From Straminergon stramineum (taxonomy: Eukaryota > Streptophyta > Bryopsida > Hypnales > Calliergonaceae), in contig OY987270.1 in NCBI GenBank assembly GCA_963920665.1, positions 248,001-312,000 of the forward strand: a stretch of 64,000 bases of DNA. The letters run 5' to 3'. A model generated the notes under the pieces. That model searched no databases. It saw only the letters and a program-made list of their open reading frames with translations, and had not been told where the DNA came from. How positions within the stretch are numbered: position 1 is the stretch's first letter; the number at the start of each line of letters is the position of its first letter. This document shows positions 1-12,098 of this stretch, one piece after another. The position numbers were made by a program, and so were the translations under genes.

Positions 1-3000
1 CTTCTCGTTGATCCGATGACGATCCTCCTGCATGATGCATGTGATGGGAAATGAATGTTTACCTAGACTTACATCGAAACTTGCTCAACTTATGCACACA
101 CACACACACAATAAAACAGTAGTTCCTCAATTAAGCACATTGCCCGTCGAACTGAAATATCCGAATAAGTTCATCCAAAATACAGATACTATCTTCTGAT
201 ATACATATGATCCATAGAACCGGAGTTTAGAAATCACTTAGGTAGGCATTTCAGAGTAGGATGACAGGACTCCTGCTTGTCTCGCAGCTTGTTCAACCAA
301 AAGATGTGAACACACCTTCACCATAGATTCGCGCACCTTGTCTTGCAATTTCTGCAGAGTGCGCTCTTTTGCCCGGCATGCATGTTCTAACTGGCTGTTG
401 CTTGTACCAGAACCCACCAGCCCCAAATTTATGATATGTGAGTTGCAACCATAGAACTGAGGATCCACAGATGGTGACAACTGGCAGAGTAATATGTCAT
501 TTGGATGAAGAATTTCTAAAGGATGTCGTGCTTCATACCACATTGTCTCGCCAATCAAGAAAATAGGAACTACAAATAACCGCATGTCTCAATAGACTGA
601 ATCTAGCTTCTACCTTGAAATACTCTGGTAGGAGTCGTCTCGATCAGAAAATTTGGTTTGGTTTATTTGTGGAAATAAAATCCTATTATCGTAATTATAC
701 GATTTTAAATATAATACGACAATCACAACATGCGGTTGCCATTTCTCATATGGTGTACACACATTTTACGACTTAAGTGTAATTTGAGGTCACCAGTAGT
801 GGGGTCAAGTCTGGATTTCAGCGGAAAGAAGAGATATTCTGTAGGTCATAACAATTCATAATGTTCAAATGACAACCAGAGAGCCTGAGTGCGACGTGGA
901 TGTACCTGCATCGCTGCATGAGGTTGGCATTTGAAGATTCCAACTTCTGACAATCTCGCCGCAGTGCACAGTAATTGCGCTCTGCAGTTTTAGCTGCAAT
1001 TTCCGCTCGTCGCTCAATGACTGCTAACTTTTGCTGTGCCTCGTCCCTCTCACTCTCTAATTGTTGAATGTGCATGTGGTTGCGCTCCTCCACCTGTCGC
1101 AATTCATCACCTTCTTCTAACAGCGCCTGTTTTAGATGCAGCTGACGCATGAGATACTCCTCAAGCATCTGTTAGAAACTATTAAAAAACATAAGGTGGT
1201 CTCCGCAATGTCGCATTGCTGGGTATGCTTCGTCTCTTCATGCTAAAGCCTGATTAAATGTTTGTTTAAGATATTTCAGTTCATTAGCTTACCTGTACTA
1301 ACTTCTCTCGGCGCTCGTAGTTACTGACGATATCCGAAAGCACAAGATGACAATCCTCTTCAAAGTCGGAGGCCGAAACGTTCAAACAACGAACCGTTGG
1401 AAACCCGTTTTGACATAAGACGTTGTTCACCCGTTCCCATTTGGATTGACCAACTGAGGTCCTGCTGGGAATTGGATCAGTGGTTTCAATTACTTCTTCC
1501 TCCTCTACTTCGGTCCAATCCTTTTCCCAAGATCTTGTGATATTGTAATATTCCTTAGTTCTTGCACAAATAACGTCATCGTTTTTGCGGTCTTGACCAG
1601 AACGAACCAAGCTGGGCTGGCCTGCCTTGAATACCTCTCTCTCGTCATCGCTTTGCTTATCTCTGGGAGAAACTGCATGAGACCCATTGTATTCATGACG
1701 TTGTGGCAAAGTATCTCTGGAGCTGTAAAAACCGTCCTGATTCTCTGGCAATCCCTGCCCATCAGGATTCCTAGTGTCATGCTGATCTGCAGCTGGCTGG
1801 AAATTCGGAATACGTATTCTTAAATTACGACGTATTTTTCGATCCCCAGGTGTATCTGTCCTTACGGAAAATCTATGCATCTGATCAACGGAAGGAGAAA
1901 TGCTTGGTTGATGGTCAATTTCTTGATCTCTTGAAGACCCTCTTCTTTGATCTGGATTGTAAGATGTTTTGGTGCCATGAGAGGAGTTTTCCGCCATCTG
2001 AATTGGTGAAGCTCTACTGTCAGGCTTGAAATCTCGCTCGCCCCTGGATGAGTCTGCCTTGTGAAAATCATGCTCGTGTGGCGACGAGGCCTTTTCTTGG
2101 CCACGGCGTAAGAGAATCATGCTGCCACCTTCATCCAGATGCCTTAGGGAAACGTTATCATCCTGCTCGGACCTATCTCCGACTTCCGCATTGGACCTTC
2201 TAGTTTGTGCTGGTTGTCTCCGAGATTCAATTTTATCTGATACTGAAGAGCGGGATCTAAACAAAGCGGGTTGTTTGGAGGGACTGAGGAGAGACCTGCT
2301 CTTGTCGAGTTGACTCAGGAGCAGTCTATTTCCATCGTCCATGTCCGCCATTCTCTGTGTCAGCGACCCGACGCTCCCAGTCTCAGATATTCCAATTCGC
2401 AACTCCGACAACTTTCCAGCATCCTCTCGCACCCTATTTACAGACTTTCCACCGGTGCTCTCCGCTGCATGCTGACATCCATGGCCATGGTGGCTATCGC
2501 TTTCTTCTAGCATTTTTTCAACTCTGGCATTTAGAATAGCACCCCTCTCCCTTCCTCGCTCAACACTCTCAAGGGCCTCCGTAAAACCCTCGGGCGAAGC
2601 ACATCTAGATCTAATGACGGCAGCATCAGCATCAGCTCCACATTGTGATGCTGAGGCTGAGTGGCAATCCTCTACTTGGCCGTCAAGTTCCGTTTCTGCA
2701 GGTGGGCTAGAGCTCTCGCTTGACAACAAGATATCATTGGGCGTCAATATGTCATGGGCTAATAGTCCTCGATCCAAGCACGCTTCTTCCGCAACTTTCG
2801 TATCCATTCTTCCCGATCTTTGCGAAGAGCTTGTGATGTTTCTTCTTTTTGAGCAAAACTCTCGAAACCAGGCATCCGAATTCGCATGCCATGTTGCATC
2901 CTCTTTCTGTGGATCCCCGTCGAAGCCTGATAACCCCATCTCTTTCGCAAATGTTATAACGTCCACGTCCTTCTCCCCATTACCAGCAAGAAACTCCTGC

Positions 3001-3527
3001 AACGATGACTGACCGTGATCGTCGTCGTCCAAGGAATCTCGGCTCTTGGTCATTCCCGTACTCTGCAGATCCTCCGAGAGAGATGGGTTTTGCAGCTCGT
3101 CCAAGAACGAGGCATTTTGAATTAGATCCGAGGTCTGCATGGTATTCGCAAGGCTGGTCGCTCGGCCAGAGGAGCCCGAGCCAGGTCGGTTCAACTTCTG
3201 TGCTTCTTCGACGTCCTCTTGTTCGTCTTGAGACAATTGATCACTAAGCTCTCGCAGTTTTGATGTCGAAGACTTCTTGGTGCGAGAGTTATGCATGTTG
3301 GCGTACTGAAGGTCTTGTTTATTGAGGAAAGATGTCAAGCACTCCCAACTGGTATCCATACCCAAACCATCGCCGTTCTGCTGGCCATGGACGTTTTGTT
3401 CATCTGTGGAGGGCGTGTACTTCTGTTGCAAGTGGTCAGCACTTACGTTGTCGGCCTTGTCATTTCCAAAGTCCAGGAGACCGTACTTTTCACTCAGAGT
3501 CTGGATAAACGAGGCTAGATCTTCCAT
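1..3527 (-). CDS. SSX2IP/Msd1 (ADIP)-like coiled-coil protein, 3' part beyond window
   Basis: Four coding exons can be read on the minus strand: 3527-1293, 1168-906, 394-316 and 27 to beyond the left edge, giving 868 codons so far. Junctions have GT/AG ends and agree in phase (for example CAG/GTAAGC at 1292 and TAACAG/ATG at 1169). I chose the ATG at 3527 because a TGCATGCAG acceptor lies about 45 nt upstream, making the preceding codons untranslated. Residues 1-690 are Ser/Asp/Glu/Arg-rich and probably disordered, with an EVEEEEV acidic run near the end. Residues 697-745 (WERVNNVL, NGFPTV, YERREKLV) lead into a long coiled coil in exons 2-4 with QLEHACRAKERTLQKLQDK. From memory, this GFP(S/T) segment, helical linker and KERxxxKLxxx coil resemble animal SSX2IP and fission-yeast Msd1, which anchor microtubule minus ends with Wdr8; a plant Msd1-Wdr8 complex is reported at cortical nucleation sites. 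The family call is moderately secure. The long N-terminal extension is unusual against the animal protein. Confidence 0.6.
95..111. repeat. (CA)n microsatellite in an intron
   Basis: A short run of about eight CA dinucleotides lies in the intron between the third and fourth visible exons of the Msd1-like gene. Confidence 0.8.
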
Positions 3528-5880
3528 CTTGAAGTGGAAACCGCCTAGATTACGCCATCCGGTATTCGCTGCATGCAGGAAGACATAGCACAATCAATTA
3601 GGTTTCGTACGCAAAGTTTGTAAACGCGTTAATCATATATCCGAGATATCATATCGATCTTAAAACGATGAGGGTATGATTGTCGCTGCCACATGGGAAC
3701 CAGCTAGGTATCTAGAGCTAATTCGATATTTTCCTTCAAATGACAATTGCCACAAGAGAACATGTATCTAGCTGCCCAGGAACAATAGAAGTAGCAATTG
3801 GAGAAACCACAACACCTTCTGATTATTATTAAATGCAAGCTATTATCCTAATAAGAGGAAGGGTTTAATGCTTCAACGTATAATCCTGATACAAAGGCAT
3901 ATTACATAGTCAAAGTTCGATAAATTACATAGTGCTTTTACTGCGCATCAATCTCAGGAGTTTTCGAAATAAGAAGTGAAGCGAAATGACAGAGAGTGAT
4001 ACTACAATCAGTTGTCATTTGGCGCACCTCCACGAGCGTACTACTCTGTTGCATTGCACTCCGGACCAGAAACATTGTTTTGCTCGATCTTGAATCACCT
4101 TCTCGCCACATTTCGATTAGATCCACCACCTTGTTCTATAAGTACACGTACAAAAACTTCATCAGCAAAATTGTCTGTATTCTGGTACACAAATTATAGC
4201 TACGAAGTCTTTTGCAAAAGCCAGCCAATATCTCAAATATCCAATGCATTGGGATTATGACTCTACTGAGGCAAAGCATTAGAAAATCAAAGTGAGAAAT
4301 CAGACTTCCATAATAAAATACCAATTATTTTGTGTAATAAAATTTCCCCCAAAGCTACCTACTGACGTGGACTGCCCTCCGACTGGCAGACCAACAACTG
4401 ACCCATCTTACCACAAGTATAAAACAAACCTACCAGATGAGCTCGTAGTCACGTTATAATTCTTGCTAGAGAAATGTTTGCCAATCATGCATATTGATCC
4501 ATCATCCGGAAGCCAGCAATCTACAAGTCTCGAACCTCAAGGTTTTATCTATTAAGGTCCAGCAAATACAGCGAATAAACGAGGTCCAGCAACTACAACC
4601 GTTTGCTATTAAGAGAACTTCAAGAAGCATAGATGTTTGACTATAGACTATCACAAAACGGTATGCCAAAGATATAGATATGAACTTCTTGATGTAATTG
4701 ACAATATATAGACCAATGCATTTCTCTCCGACACCGTCGTGTATCTTTCGAAAACCCTAATCTTCTCGTTTCAAAGCCTTTCAAATGGCAATATAATATT
4801 CGTCAGAAATACTGCAACCTCAGCAGAAACCAAGGTTCCTAGATTTGCATAGCATATCCTGGCATGATACAGTAGCGAGACTTTCAATAAGCAGGAAGCA
4901 GTCAGTCCAATCGAACGAAATTTCAATACCGCGTTTTCAACACATTGATACATAAAACCTTGACCACATATGTGAGTTAATACGGAGCAAAGAACCAGCA
5001 CAGCTACTGGTACTTCCTGCAGCCTTATCCACCTGAAACCAGCTCTTCACCTGGAAGTATTTGTTCTGGTAGTAAAATTATAGGCAATTGAGATCACCAC
5101 GGAACATTCGCCTAAAGATTGACATCACGCATTGCTAAGCTACGACATAAACACCAATAGCTACTGTCTTAGATAAGGACAACCCGGACTATCTCTCAAA
5201 ATAGAGACCGAACGATTAATTTCATTAGCGAGCGAAGCCGCTTACTGCTCATACGAAACGTCCCAAAGGCAGTGCGGACAATGACTGATGCAGTTCCTAA
5301 CCATCAGCAATGAATTAGCGAAGGAAACATGAAAATGTACAAAGAGTCGACCATACCTGATGATGCGCAAGATCGAAAACGATGCTGGTACATGTCTTCC
5401 AATCAACTCCAAATCATGGCACCAGAACAGAGGATTTTCAGAGACAGCCAAAATTGCAAGCTCGCAAATGTACTCATAACCCATACTCATAAACCAGCTG
5501 CCCCTTGAAAGATCCAATTTCAATCCATCCAGATCCACCGAATCCAGAGAATCAAGCAATAACGCCACAACTACCGTAAATAAAGAGCGCCTGAATTGCG
5601 AATAATGAAGATTTCTTAAAAACGGATGAAGGAAAATTGATTACCGAGCACACGGGGAGAAACGTTTCAGCGTTCCGCCGTAGAAATGAAGAGCGACGGC
5701 ATTGCATGAAAGAGAGAGACTCCAGCGAACGGAGAATGCATCGTTTTCTTGGCCTGATCACCAGTTTCTTCCCCGCAACGACAACAGACTGAAGGTTGAG
5801 GATGCCGGTGTATTTGGGACCTGGACATGTGCGTGTTCGGGTATCAACGGATCTCAATCTGAATGTCATTCATGATTTCA
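3528..5880 (-). promoter_or_regulatory. Probable 5' leader and promoter region of the Msd1-like gene
   Basis: This 2.3 kb is less AT-rich and less repetitive than the intergenic DNA beyond 5.9 kb. The TGCATGCAG acceptor just upstream of the chosen start (about 3572) implies at least one intron in the 5' leader. A plausible leader exon lies at 5590-5357, with an AATTCAG acceptor and a CATCAG/GTATGG donor. It holds an open frame starting near 5568 (MALLLDSLDSVDLDG) which, if joined directly to the acceptor at about 3572, stops a few codons later and would be an upstream ORF. A plant-leader-like TTAGGGTTTTCG lies on the minus strand near 4750-4765. None of these boundaries is confirmed, and no TATA box could be chosen with confidence. 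Confidence 0.35.
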
Positions 5881-7919
5881 ACAAAGACAAGTTTCACTTA
5901 TCGGTATCATTTACTTGAATATATTTTTTATACCAGGGGGAGAACAAGGTGGGGTATAAGTTTTAGCCTTTGAAGAGTAGGAGGAGTTTAGAATATAATC
6001 TTATGAAGATAAATATTTCTTCCAAGATTGAGAGTTGGTTTGTACAAAGGAAGGAATTGTCACCTAAGCAATGAACAAAATGATCCCACCCTTCATGTGA
6101 GTTTTACACCCCTAGGATACAAGTAATCTTTGAAAAATATAGATGTGCTATAAAATATTGTACCCAATGGTCCAGGTAAGCATTTTGTGCCAAATCATTA
6201 ATTAAAGTTAGAAAAATGATTTGGCAAGTACTTAATTTAATCAAAATTTGATATTTTCCATACTAAAATATTTTCTGAAACAATTCCTTCAAAATTTTGG
6301 CATCTATATTAAAAATTATATTTAACCATTTCTAACCACCCAATATGGTAAGTATTGTGTACCTTTTTTTGATAAACAAAAAGATGTCGTGAATCACAAC
6401 TAAAACAATTTGTATGATCATTTTTTTTTAAAATTTACCCCTATATGGTTAGGAAGCGGAATGAGAAGCCAATATTGAGCTTTCACATCTTTGTGGAAGT
6501 CATTGTAAAGTCAAAGAATATTAATTTTTAAAATTATTTCTTAAGAGAATGTGTGTCATGGTATTAGCTTTCTTGCAAGGTAATTTATGCCCACTTAACT
6601 AAAAAGTAGAATTATGAGGTAAAATTTGTTTTTAGTCTCAACCAAGGCAACTAAAAATGTATTTTATTTGAATCAATTTTTTCAATCTAACCACAAAAAC
6701 ATATAGCTAACTCATTGAAGTATATTTTTTTCAAATTTCAAAGTGTAAAACATTAGTGATAGTAATATTTTTACCTTGATACTTTGAGGGGAAAAAAATT
6801 AAATCACTTTACGCATATATAGTTGATCTTTAAAATTTTTTTCCTACAAAATGTATGTCTCACCACTTCTACAAGTTAAATGACTTCCTTTATAATTTCA
6901 TTGAAAATCAATGAAAAGAAATTCAAGTAAAAACCAACTCAAATATAAAATGTATTTTTTGTCACTAGATTTTCTTGTGTTGAGAAAAAAAGACGAAATT
7001 AGATATAAATTTGTATTTTGTAACCATTGATCCAAATTCTATAAAATTTGTCTTCCATTCAAGACAATCCTTTAGTGAATCTATGTTCAAAATTACAACA
7101 ACAAGGGTAGGATCAAAAATTGAGATTGCAATTGCATACCCAAAATTTATTAAAGCCACAAAAGCACCGCTTAGTAAACATTCTTATCCTAATAGTAAAT
7201 TTTCAACACTCAAAGAATATTGATTAATTTGTGTTTTTGACCTCCTACAAAAGATTTGGTTCTATTGTACCCAATGGCTATGGTTGGCAAAAATATCTCT
7301 AAAAATAGATGCCAAAGATTTGGAAAACTTATTTTTCTAAAAAATTACATGGAAAAAAGAAATTTTGCACATATTTTCTATTTATACTATCCACTAAACT
7401 TTCTTTTTAAAAAATACATATATTTTGGAGAGAATTGTAGACTAACCATTAGATTTGGTAGCAATTGTAATTTGAGATTGCAATCATACTATGAGAATTC
7501 ATTTAGTATTCATATGAAATTTCAATTTTGAATAAGGAAACTATTGTATTTAAAATTGTGGCCCAAAATCAAGCAACAATTACAAATAGTTCTTTTATTC
7601 TTTAATTCTTAATCAATCTTCACTATTCCCTTCAATAATCCACTCTTTTGAAGATTGTAATCCCATGGAAGCAAATATTTCCTTTAAGAGTTTAAGATAC
7701 TAGCCACCTACTAAGTAATTTGCTTCATTGGGTGAAAGTTTTCTTCTTTTAGTGCAAAAATTTATGTTGGAATTTAATATCTTAACATTTTGAGTTATAT
7801 ATTTTCCTCCCCCTTCTCCCTTGGTGTGTGTAGATAACCGAGTAGGATGACCACTGTCTTAATTTTTGAGATATTTTTAGTAAAATGTGGCGGTTTTGGG
7901 TGTTATTTGGTGTTTTGTG

Positions 7920-9200
7920 TTGTCCAAATAGGATGTTAGTCATTGATTTTATTCCAATTGGGGTTGTTTGATTGTCTAATGGGAGGATTGAGGTTTAAAT
8001 TCCTAGTTAAGATTCCAATTAGGTGGTTAGTGGTTGAGTGTCTGGCATGTCAGCCGAATTGGATGATGGCAGTCTAACGAATGGGATCCAAATGGGTGGC
8101 TGTGGTGAGGTGGTTGTCAGCCGAGTTGGTAACTGTCTGGCATTGTCTCTTAAGTCCAATTTGTTTGCATTTTTCTTTTATCGGCTGTTGAGTGAATTCC
8201 AGTGCGTGTCCCAGTCAATCAGGCTGTGTATTTGTTTTTTTTGAATTTGTGTTGTGATTGTTGTGTGTGTGCTTGTGTGATTGCCCAGTTGGGTGTTATG
8301 TTTGTGTTGGTCCGAGTTGGATCAGAGTGATGATATGTCTAAGTCTGTGTCCTAGTCGGGATGTGTGTGTGCCAGTGCATGGCAGTGGTTGTTGATGTGC
8401 AGAAGCATGGAAATTTTAATTGAAATTATCCAAGTTGGAGATTGATTTGAAGAAGTGTTTGTTAAATGTTAAATTTGAGAAAGTCTATGCTGAGAAGATG
8501 AAATTTAGTATCCAGGAGTAATAATTTTATATTTAAGCTTAGTTCAAATAGTGAAGAATTATTGAAGCCTAGTTGGAATGTCAAGAGTATTAGAAATTAG
8601 ATTCCAATTAGGAAGGCAATTAGAGTATAAATGATAATTTGCAAGATTAGTTGTGAGAATGTGTTGGATGAACAACTTGCATAATTGATGTTAAAAGTGT
8701 AAATGGTGATTTACTCACCAATTTGGTATTATAATAAATTTTATTCAGGCCAAATTGTAGTTCTATATGTATGTGATCTGTTTGCATGTATGGAGTTTAA
8801 TTCCAATTTGCTGCTGATGTTTGAGAGTGGTGTTTTTCGAGTCAAGAGCATGGTCTGACAAGTGGGAGAATCTGAGTGGAATATTTTAACGAATGTATGT
8901 GTTTATTATTTTTATCCAAATTGGTAGTTGTGTATGAGTTATTTAGATGATTAAAAACCAATTTGGAGAGTTCAGTGAGTGGGAAACTGAGAGGAGTTAA
9001 TTCCAAGTAGGATTTGATTTAGAAGTGGAACAGTGTGGTTGAGTGAAGTCAATCCTGAGTTGGTGGAAGAAGATTCACTGGTAGATGGGAAGTCTGACAT
9101 GAACCATTTGGTACTTGGAAGCTGAGAAGACCTATTCGGGAAGAAGCAAGTCTGATTTGGAAAAGCTTAAAGGATTAAAGAATAAAGAATTCCAAGTGGG
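7920..9200 (+). repeat. GT-rich repeat with scattered CCAANTTGG-like motifs, copy A
   Basis: Degenerate palindromic motifs of the form YCCRANTNGG recur every 30-120 bp, for example near 7924, 7953, 8013, 8054, 8121, 8287, 8312, 8351, 8429, 8571, 8608, 8720, 8930, 8957 and 9003. The plus strand is clearly enriched in G and T. The segment around 8698-8727 (GGTGATTTACTCACCAATTT) matches the reverse complement of about 27961-27990, so copy B at 27840-28770 is the same repeat family in the opposite orientation. No coding potential was recognised. Confidence 0.5.
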
Positions 9201-10280
9201 AATAAAAGTTATAAAGATAGTCAAAAGAAAAAGCTTAATTAAAGAATTAATAAACTGGGAGCTTTATCTAACCCTTGTGGCCTTTAAGAGTGGAGTGGCA
9301 AATCTAGTAATTAGTCATATCGCGTGAGGAAAAACATTTGTTTATGCGGTTAAAGAACATATTTCCTATATTATTCTACAATTGCAATGACCTAATAAGA
9401 GTCCATTAGAAGTAATCCTATTTAACTAGCCTCCCTAGGAACAAACTTTTACTATTAGCCTTGGGTTTGTTTAATTTAAAACTTAGTACCAAAGCTTATC
9501 TACAGTGTGAATATACCCTATGTGAATAGAGAAAAAAATAAATCAATATGATTCTCATTCTATCAAAGTAATCCCAAATGTGTTGATATTCAAAATGACT
9601 AGTCATTCGTTCTTTAACAAAGTTTGATGGCTAGAGTGTATATCCACATTCAGTGTATAATATCCATTTGAAAAAAACTTGGCAATACTTCTTAGGAACA
9701 TATTATACATTAAATTTGGAGCTATATTATGATTTTTAATACCAAATATAAGATGTTACAAAAAAATTTCTTAATAAAAATCAATGAATCTTTGGTCTCT
9801 AAGTGTAGTATATATAAGTGCAACCTAAATCCAAGAATTCAAAGATGATGCATTTAAGAATTTATACATCTACAATGATTTCTCTAATTAGTGTTTGTGA
9901 CATTGATTTACTAAATTCACATTATTTTTTACAAAAGGAAATTAGTACAAACCAAAGGGTATTGTATGTAGCTCATATTTCCAAAATTTGTATTGGACCA
10001 ACTTAAATTTGCCACAAAATTGGGTAACCAATAGATAAGGAAATAAAGAGATCAATATTGAATAGAAGAATAGACAATGATAGAAGAATTGGTGTTGTTT
10101 TTATACTAGGATTTTAATATACTCTAATTTCAAAATGTTGAAATTTTGAAATTCTAAACCTTAAAATTATTAAAATGCAAAATGTGTTCATAACTTTTGA
10201 TTGGAGATTCAAAATCTCAAGTGGACTTTTGTAGATGAAATTCAACTTGATTTTCCGTAGTAGCTTGGTTCAAAGTTTAT

Positions 10281-10282
<2 letters not shown>

Positions 10283-10319
<37 letters not shown>
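10283..10319. repeat. (AT)n microsatellite
   Basis: An uninterrupted AT dinucleotide run of about 37 bp in AT-rich intergenic DNA. Confidence 0.9.
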
Positions 10320-10322
<3 letters not shown>

Positions 10323-10567
10323 ACACTACCTAAATAAATTCTAAGATTCTACCTTGATTACAATTCTTACTTTTGACTTAATTATGAGCAATATAGCTCT
10401 TATTAATCCTAATTTTATTACCCCACAAGGATTATTTTATTTCCTAACACCCCACTTGTATAAAGAGATTCTCTTTTCATCCATCCACTTCCTTTTTTTT
10501 TGAAGTATGCCAAATGGTTACCCTTCAAGTTTTTTACATTTGGTTAGTGTTTAACCTCGGTGCAAGG

Positions 10568-12098
10568 GTTGCTATTATGTGAGCATAAGAGTGTGAGTCC
10601 ATGAGCTTAGAATACTATACACCTATATCATAGATGTATATACTATAGAAATTGTCTATGATTATAGGGTATATATGTTATAAATACCCATATTATAGGT
10701 GTTTATGATACATACACCTTCTATAGTGTGTGGTATCTATATTATAGGTACCTGTAATGTAGTTTCAATGCTCACATTCTTGGACTCATTGTCACGACCC
10801 TCATCAAGAGGAGTGCCCGGCCACCTTGCTGAGCAAGGGGGACGTTGGGGTGACTCCCCAAGCCTTGCAAGAGATGAGGTGAGGGGGACTAGGGGTTCCG
10901 AGCGATCAGAGCTATGTAGCGCTCTGATCCGGACGAATTTGAGGGCGTGTCACACATTCTTGGAAAGCTTGTGAGAAGACGCATCCATGGGTCCAAAGAA
11001 CGCGAGAATCCGAGTTGGGAGTCAAAAGATATGGCTCCTCAAAGTTGGTAGCGTCCCGGCCGCATCCCGAGGCATAGGGACGTGGGAAACAAGGTTTGGG
11101 AGGGTTCCTTGGAGCCAAATAGGGCATGCCGCATATCATTGGAAATCTAAGGAGACAAGCTTTCTAGAATGATAAGGCTCATGAAGAGATGAGGTGTGAG
11201 CTAAAAGTTATGGGCATCCAAAGAGGGTGGAGTCCCGGAGAACTACACTTCTCGGGGGACTCGTACCTTTGGAGGGCCATAACTTCCTCAATACTTGTTG
11301 TATTGTGGAAAGTGAATAGTGCACGGTCATCTACGGAAAATGTAGATTACGAAAATGGGCTCGCACTTGGGATTTGGAGCTCGGAGCTAAAAGTTATCCC
11401 GATGGGAAGATCGGGAGTCTCTTAGGGGTCCAGTTTGGGGATACCACTTGGAAATGGGTGGTCTTCCAAGATGGGGTACATCTTGGGGGTTCCCGGTGAC
11501 CTCTAGTATGGGGGGGGCTGCCAAATCCCGCAAAGAGTACTATGAGGAGGGGTGGTCTCCCTCCTCACTTTTGGATGGTGCTATGGTGAGCTTAAGTGGC
11601 CCCGGGTGGTGAGGTTAGTGTTGGAGCCTTACCACCACTTGTGTGTTACCGTGGAGTGCTTGTGCACTCCTTGATACCGGTTGGGTGGTGTCCCACTCCA
11701 CACTAAGTCATGGGGTGAGTCCCGTTTGGTGAGTCCCAATTAGTGAGTCCCAAAATGAGTTGGGTTAGGCCTAGTCGGGAGTTGGGTCCCATTCAAGGGC
11801 GGTTAGCACCGGTGGGAGTAGTGCCTCACCGAGTGCTTGGACATCAATGGAAGTTCCGCCCCATGTCATCAAATGACATGCCCGGTATCTTGCGGGAGTT
11901 AAGTGTTGGAAGGGAAGGATTGGGAGTTACGGAGGAATGGGGAACTCCGTGACTGGAGTTGGAACCGAACATTGTGGGTGCGTGGCATGTGTAGTGTTAG
12001 GAGAGCGTAAACCTTGGTGGTACTAAAGTGAAGTGCTTGGAAAGTGAGCTTAAGGTGGTAAGTGTCACTAAGGGGCGCGACACTCATGTACTAGCATT
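10568..12098. mobile_element. MITE family B, copy 1, split by a solo LTR
   Basis: The left end GTTGCTATTATGTGAGCAT and the right end (ATGCTCACAT followed, after the LTR, by GTACTAGCA) form imperfect terminal inverted repeats. The AT-rich interior, with repeated CTATA/TATAGGT words, matches another copy at 57170-57388. Without the LTR at 10790-12082 and one 5-bp duplication, the element is about 233 bp. It is non-autonomous, with no coding capacity. The superfamily is not assigned because its target duplication is unclear. Confidence 0.6.
10790..12082. mobile_element. Solo LTR of an LTR retrotransposon (1,293 bp)
   Basis: The segment starts TGTCACGACCC and ends GGGGCGCGACA, giving the TG...CA ends and short inverted repeat expected of a plant LTR. 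It is flanked on both sides by CTCAT (10785-10789 and 12083-12087), a perfect 5-bp target-site duplication. It is much richer in G+C and CpG than the DNA around it. No internal region, primer-binding site or second LTR follows, so it fits a solo LTR left by recombination between two LTRs. Orientation and Gypsy/Copia affiliation cannot be read from the LTR alone. It lies inside MITE B copy 1. Confidence 0.8.

Larger units (their letters stand above)
5881..10567. other. AT-rich intergenic DNA with dispersed repeats
   Basis: No gene is supported here; open frames are short and of low complexity. The block around 6490-7230 recurs, diverged but in the same orientation, at about 30705-31300 (shared landmarks: ATTGTAAAGTCAAAG, GAGAATGTGTG, ATGAGGTAAAAT). 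A GT-rich block at 7920-9200 is listed separately. An (AT)n run lies at 10283-10319. Confidence 0.7.

Noticed and set aside
412..560. Upstream part of the minus-strand frame 238-585 as coding sequence of the Msd1-like gene
   Set aside because: Only the acceptor at 395-397 restores phase with the preceding exon and continues the coiled coil; the codons above it read as intron. A PNDILL word shared with exon 1 looks coincidental.
5591..5644. A 54-nt intron (GTAATC...TTCAG) in the leader
   Set aside because: Shorter than plant introns normally are; not called without transcript support.
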